Assembly (NCBI GenBank): GCA_964606415.1
Contig: CAZSGN010000022.1
Span: 1 to 17,228 of the forward strand
Direction: 5' to 3'
Source of the DNA: CAZSGN01 sp964606415
Lineage (GTDB): Bacteria > Bacteroidota > Bacteroidia > Bacteroidales > JBBRXJ01
DNA length: 17,228 bases
Position 1 is the first letter of the stretch, and each line of letters starts with the position of its first letter. Below the pieces are notes generated by a model, which saw only the letters and a list, made by a program, of their open reading frames with translations, was not told where the DNA came from and searched no databases. This document shows, piece after piece, positions 15,806-17,228 of the stretch. The translations under genes were made by a program, and so were the position numbers.

Positions 15806-16741
15806 TCAGGCTTTTGTTTCCGCCAGCTTCTCAATAGTCCAAATAACAGCAATGCCAGCCAGTATAAGAGAAATGGCTAAAATCACTTCAGCAGAAAAGG
15901 CATCAGGCACATAATGCTGATACCCCTGAACAATTCTCTCCCCATTTTTCAATACCAGCTCACCATCTCCATTTACCCTGTAAACTTCATGCTTCCATGG
16001 CCATAGGATATATAGGGACCCCATAATAAAGCCGGATAAAAGCGCGATGGTTTGATCCTTGTATCTTTTATATATCCAGGATAATATCCATGAAAAAGCC
16101 AGCAATCCAAATCCGGCCCCAAGGATAACAGGGAGCAGTATCTTTATGTCCATTTGGTTTACAGCATCAATAACAACCAATTCATAATTACCCATAAGGA
16201 TTAAAACAAAAGAGCCGGACAAACCCGGGAGAATCATAGAACACATAGCCACAATGCCACACAAAAAAAGATAAAAGAACGAATCATTTTCGGTAGCAGG
16301 ATTCAAAAAAGACAAAGCAACAGCCGCGGTTGTTCCTAACAGGAATAATAACACAACAACTACGCGCCATTGATTTACATTTTTCCCGACAAAATAAACA
16401 GAAGCCATAATTAAACCAAAGAAAAAAGACCATATCGGTACAGGATAATGATCAAATAAAAACCCCAAAATTTTTGCCAAGGACAAAATACTCAACACTA
16501 CGCCCCCCAGCACAGCCAAAAGAAAAAAGAAATCTGTTTTGTTTAGGAATTGTTTAAGCTCACCTTTTAATAATAATCTTAAAGCTGCCAGATCAAAGGA
16601 TTTAACGGCATTGATGAGGCGCTCAAAAATATTAGTAACAAGCGCGATCGTGCCTCCGCTTACTCCAGGGATCACGTTGGCAGCTCCCATAGCCATTCCT
16701 TTTAGTAAGGTAAAAACAGATGATTTAATATTCCCTGCCAT
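15806..16741 (-). CDS. popT: DUF368 polytopic membrane protein, PopT-type polyprenyl-phosphate transporter
   Basis: The 311-residue inner-membrane protein has roughly eight hydrophobic segments. It carries the DUF368 hallmark near the start, NVIPGVSGGTIALVTNIFERL (Pro25, Gly26, Ser28, Gly29). A second, related motif, MILPGLSGSFVLILMGNYE, centres on Pro172, Gly173, Ser175 and Gly176. Two such half-repeats suggest an inverted-topology transporter fold. Members of this family have been shown to recycle undecaprenyl phosphate across the membrane for cell-wall and glycan synthesis; assignment of that role here is by family. An extra loop around 255-280 (GDGELVLKNGERIVQGYQ) lies before the last segment. 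It is downstream of the ComA-like gene on the same strand with a 160-base gap, and upstream of the mobile-element candidate. Confidence 0.85.
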   Translation of the reverse strand: MAGNIKSSVFTLLKGMAMGAANVIPGVSGGTIALVTNIFERLINAVKSFDLAALRLLLKGELKQFLNKTDFFFLLAVLGGVVLSILSLAKILGFLFDHYPVPIWSFFFGLIMASVYFVGKNVNQWRVVVVLLFLLGTTAAVALSFLNPATENDSFFYLFLCGIVAMCSMILPGLSGSFVLILMGNYELVVIDAVNQMDIKILLPVILGAGFGLLAFSWILSWIYKRYKDQTIALLSGFIMGSLYILWPWKHEVYRVNGDGELVLKNGERIVQGYQHYVPDAFSAEVILAISLILAGIAVIWTIEKLAETKA

Positions 16742-16901
16742 ATTTAATTATTTATCTTTTAACATAAGTTTCGCAATATCCTTTTTGCATCTGCATGCTA
16801 TAATTCTTTAATGCCGGTATTAATCATTAAAATACGCAGGAAACAAGAATCCTGATTTTTTATGACTGGATCATCGTAGTTAACAGAAAAAAAAAAATCA
16901 A

Positions 16902-17228
16902 TCATTTAATCAATGCTTCCGGAAGAAAATCAAGAAAGGTATCTCCACGCAAGCCTAAACGTAATGTTTCTAGAGGGATCACATCCTGGACAGCTATATT
17001 ACCAAGATTCACATTTGACCCAAGTAACTTAATAAACCACACCTGTTGATTTTTCACAGGCGCTTCCCACAAGATATTATCCGGATCTACTTCACCTATG
17101 ATATCATCAATAAGATCCGAATCCGCGGAACCATCGTTATTAAAAATACCAATATTGCCACTTTCCCGGGCTTCAGTAATCACTTTCCATACACCAGCTT
17201 CAAATTCATCTTTAATCATGCGAATCCA
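16902..17228 (-). CDS. comA: Phosphosulfolactate synthase (ComA family), C-terminal part
   Basis: The frame is open to the window edge, giving the last 108 residues; the methionine at 17217-17219 is internal because Trp-Ile-Arg precedes it in frame. The segment matches the ComA family end: WIRMIKDEFEAGVWKV, TEARESGNIGIF, WEAPVKNQQVWFIKLLG, GNIAVQDVIPLETLRLGLRGDT. ComA adds sulfite to phosphoenolpyruvate to make (2R)-phospho-3-sulfolactate, known from coenzyme M synthesis in methanogens and from sulfolactate formation in Bacillus spores. In Bacteroidota the product may feed sulfolactate or sulfonate metabolism; no partner gene is seen here. The N-terminal catalytic barrel half is outside the window. 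Confidence 0.82.
   Translation of the reverse strand, partial: WIRMIKDEFEAGVWKVITEARESGNIGIFNNDGSADSDLIDDIIGEVDPDNILWEAPVKNQQVWFIKLLGSNVNLGNIAVQDVIPLETLRLGLRGDTFLDFLPEALIK

Noticed and set aside
16843..16866. CAGGA/TCCTG stem followed by a T-run as a plus-strand terminator
   Set aside because: No plus-strand gene lies upstream of it, and on the minus strand, where it would matter for comA, no T-tract follows closely.
17217..17219. ATG as start of a short complete gene at the right edge
   Set aside because: The frame continues upstream to the window end with residues fitting the ComA family, so this methionine is internal and the gene is cut by the edge.

Overview
The window looks like chromosomal DNA of a member of the Bacteroidota, probably from the Bacteroidales/Marinilabiliales side. 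The evidence is AT-rich intergenic DNA, several TAnnTTTG-type promoter elements, starts without Shine-Dalgarno sequences (some of them TTG), a lipoprotein esterase beside a small outer-membrane protein, and a typical ~900-residue pyruvate phosphate dikinase. This placement rests on sequence style and protein families only. Both ends cut through genes.

Layout. Positions 1-1801 (minus) hold a tight two-gene unit of HAD-superfamily sugar-phosphate enzymes: a trehalose-phosphatase-like HAD with a helical N-terminal extension, then a beta-phosphoglucomutase-type HAD that runs off the left edge. A 565-base non-coding stretch with an inverted repeat separates it from a plus-strand pair (2388-4729): a secreted acetyl-xylan-esterase-like lipoprotein and a small beta-barrel-like protein. 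Next come minus-strand genes for an ABC-F ATPase (8075-10033), pyruvate phosphate dikinase (5213-7921) and a small membrane protein (4763-5164), with a hairpin terminator candidate between the last two. The plus strand then carries a PhnP-like metallo-beta-lactamase-fold hydrolase, a DUF427 protein and a GlgX/isoamylase-type debranching enzyme (10248-13917). The rest is minus strand: the 3' part of a phosphosulfolactate-synthase-like gene, a DUF368/PopT-type polyprenyl-phosphate transporter, a MITE-like element, shikimate dehydrogenase, and a tetrapyrrole-methylase-fold methyltransferase related to RsmI.

How the genes fit together. Central carbon and glucan metabolism is the commonest theme: pyruvate/PEP interconversion, alpha-glucan debranching, and sugar-phosphate isomerisation and dephosphorylation. 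Beside these lie ordinary housekeeping genes for aromatic biosynthesis, envelope-lipid recycling and ribosome-associated functions. I see no defence island, CRISPR array, prophage, tRNA or rRNA.

The least explained parts are non-coding. The best is a 157-base candidate mobile element at 15623-15779 with terminal inverted repeats and four internal hairpins. A possibly related, more decayed stretch lies at 11490-11607, and an inverted repeat encloses 190 bases at 2109-2298. Among genes, the ComA-like sulfonate gene, the divergent RsmI-like protein and the HAD pair most deserve follow-up. I did not find a convincing new multi-gene system.
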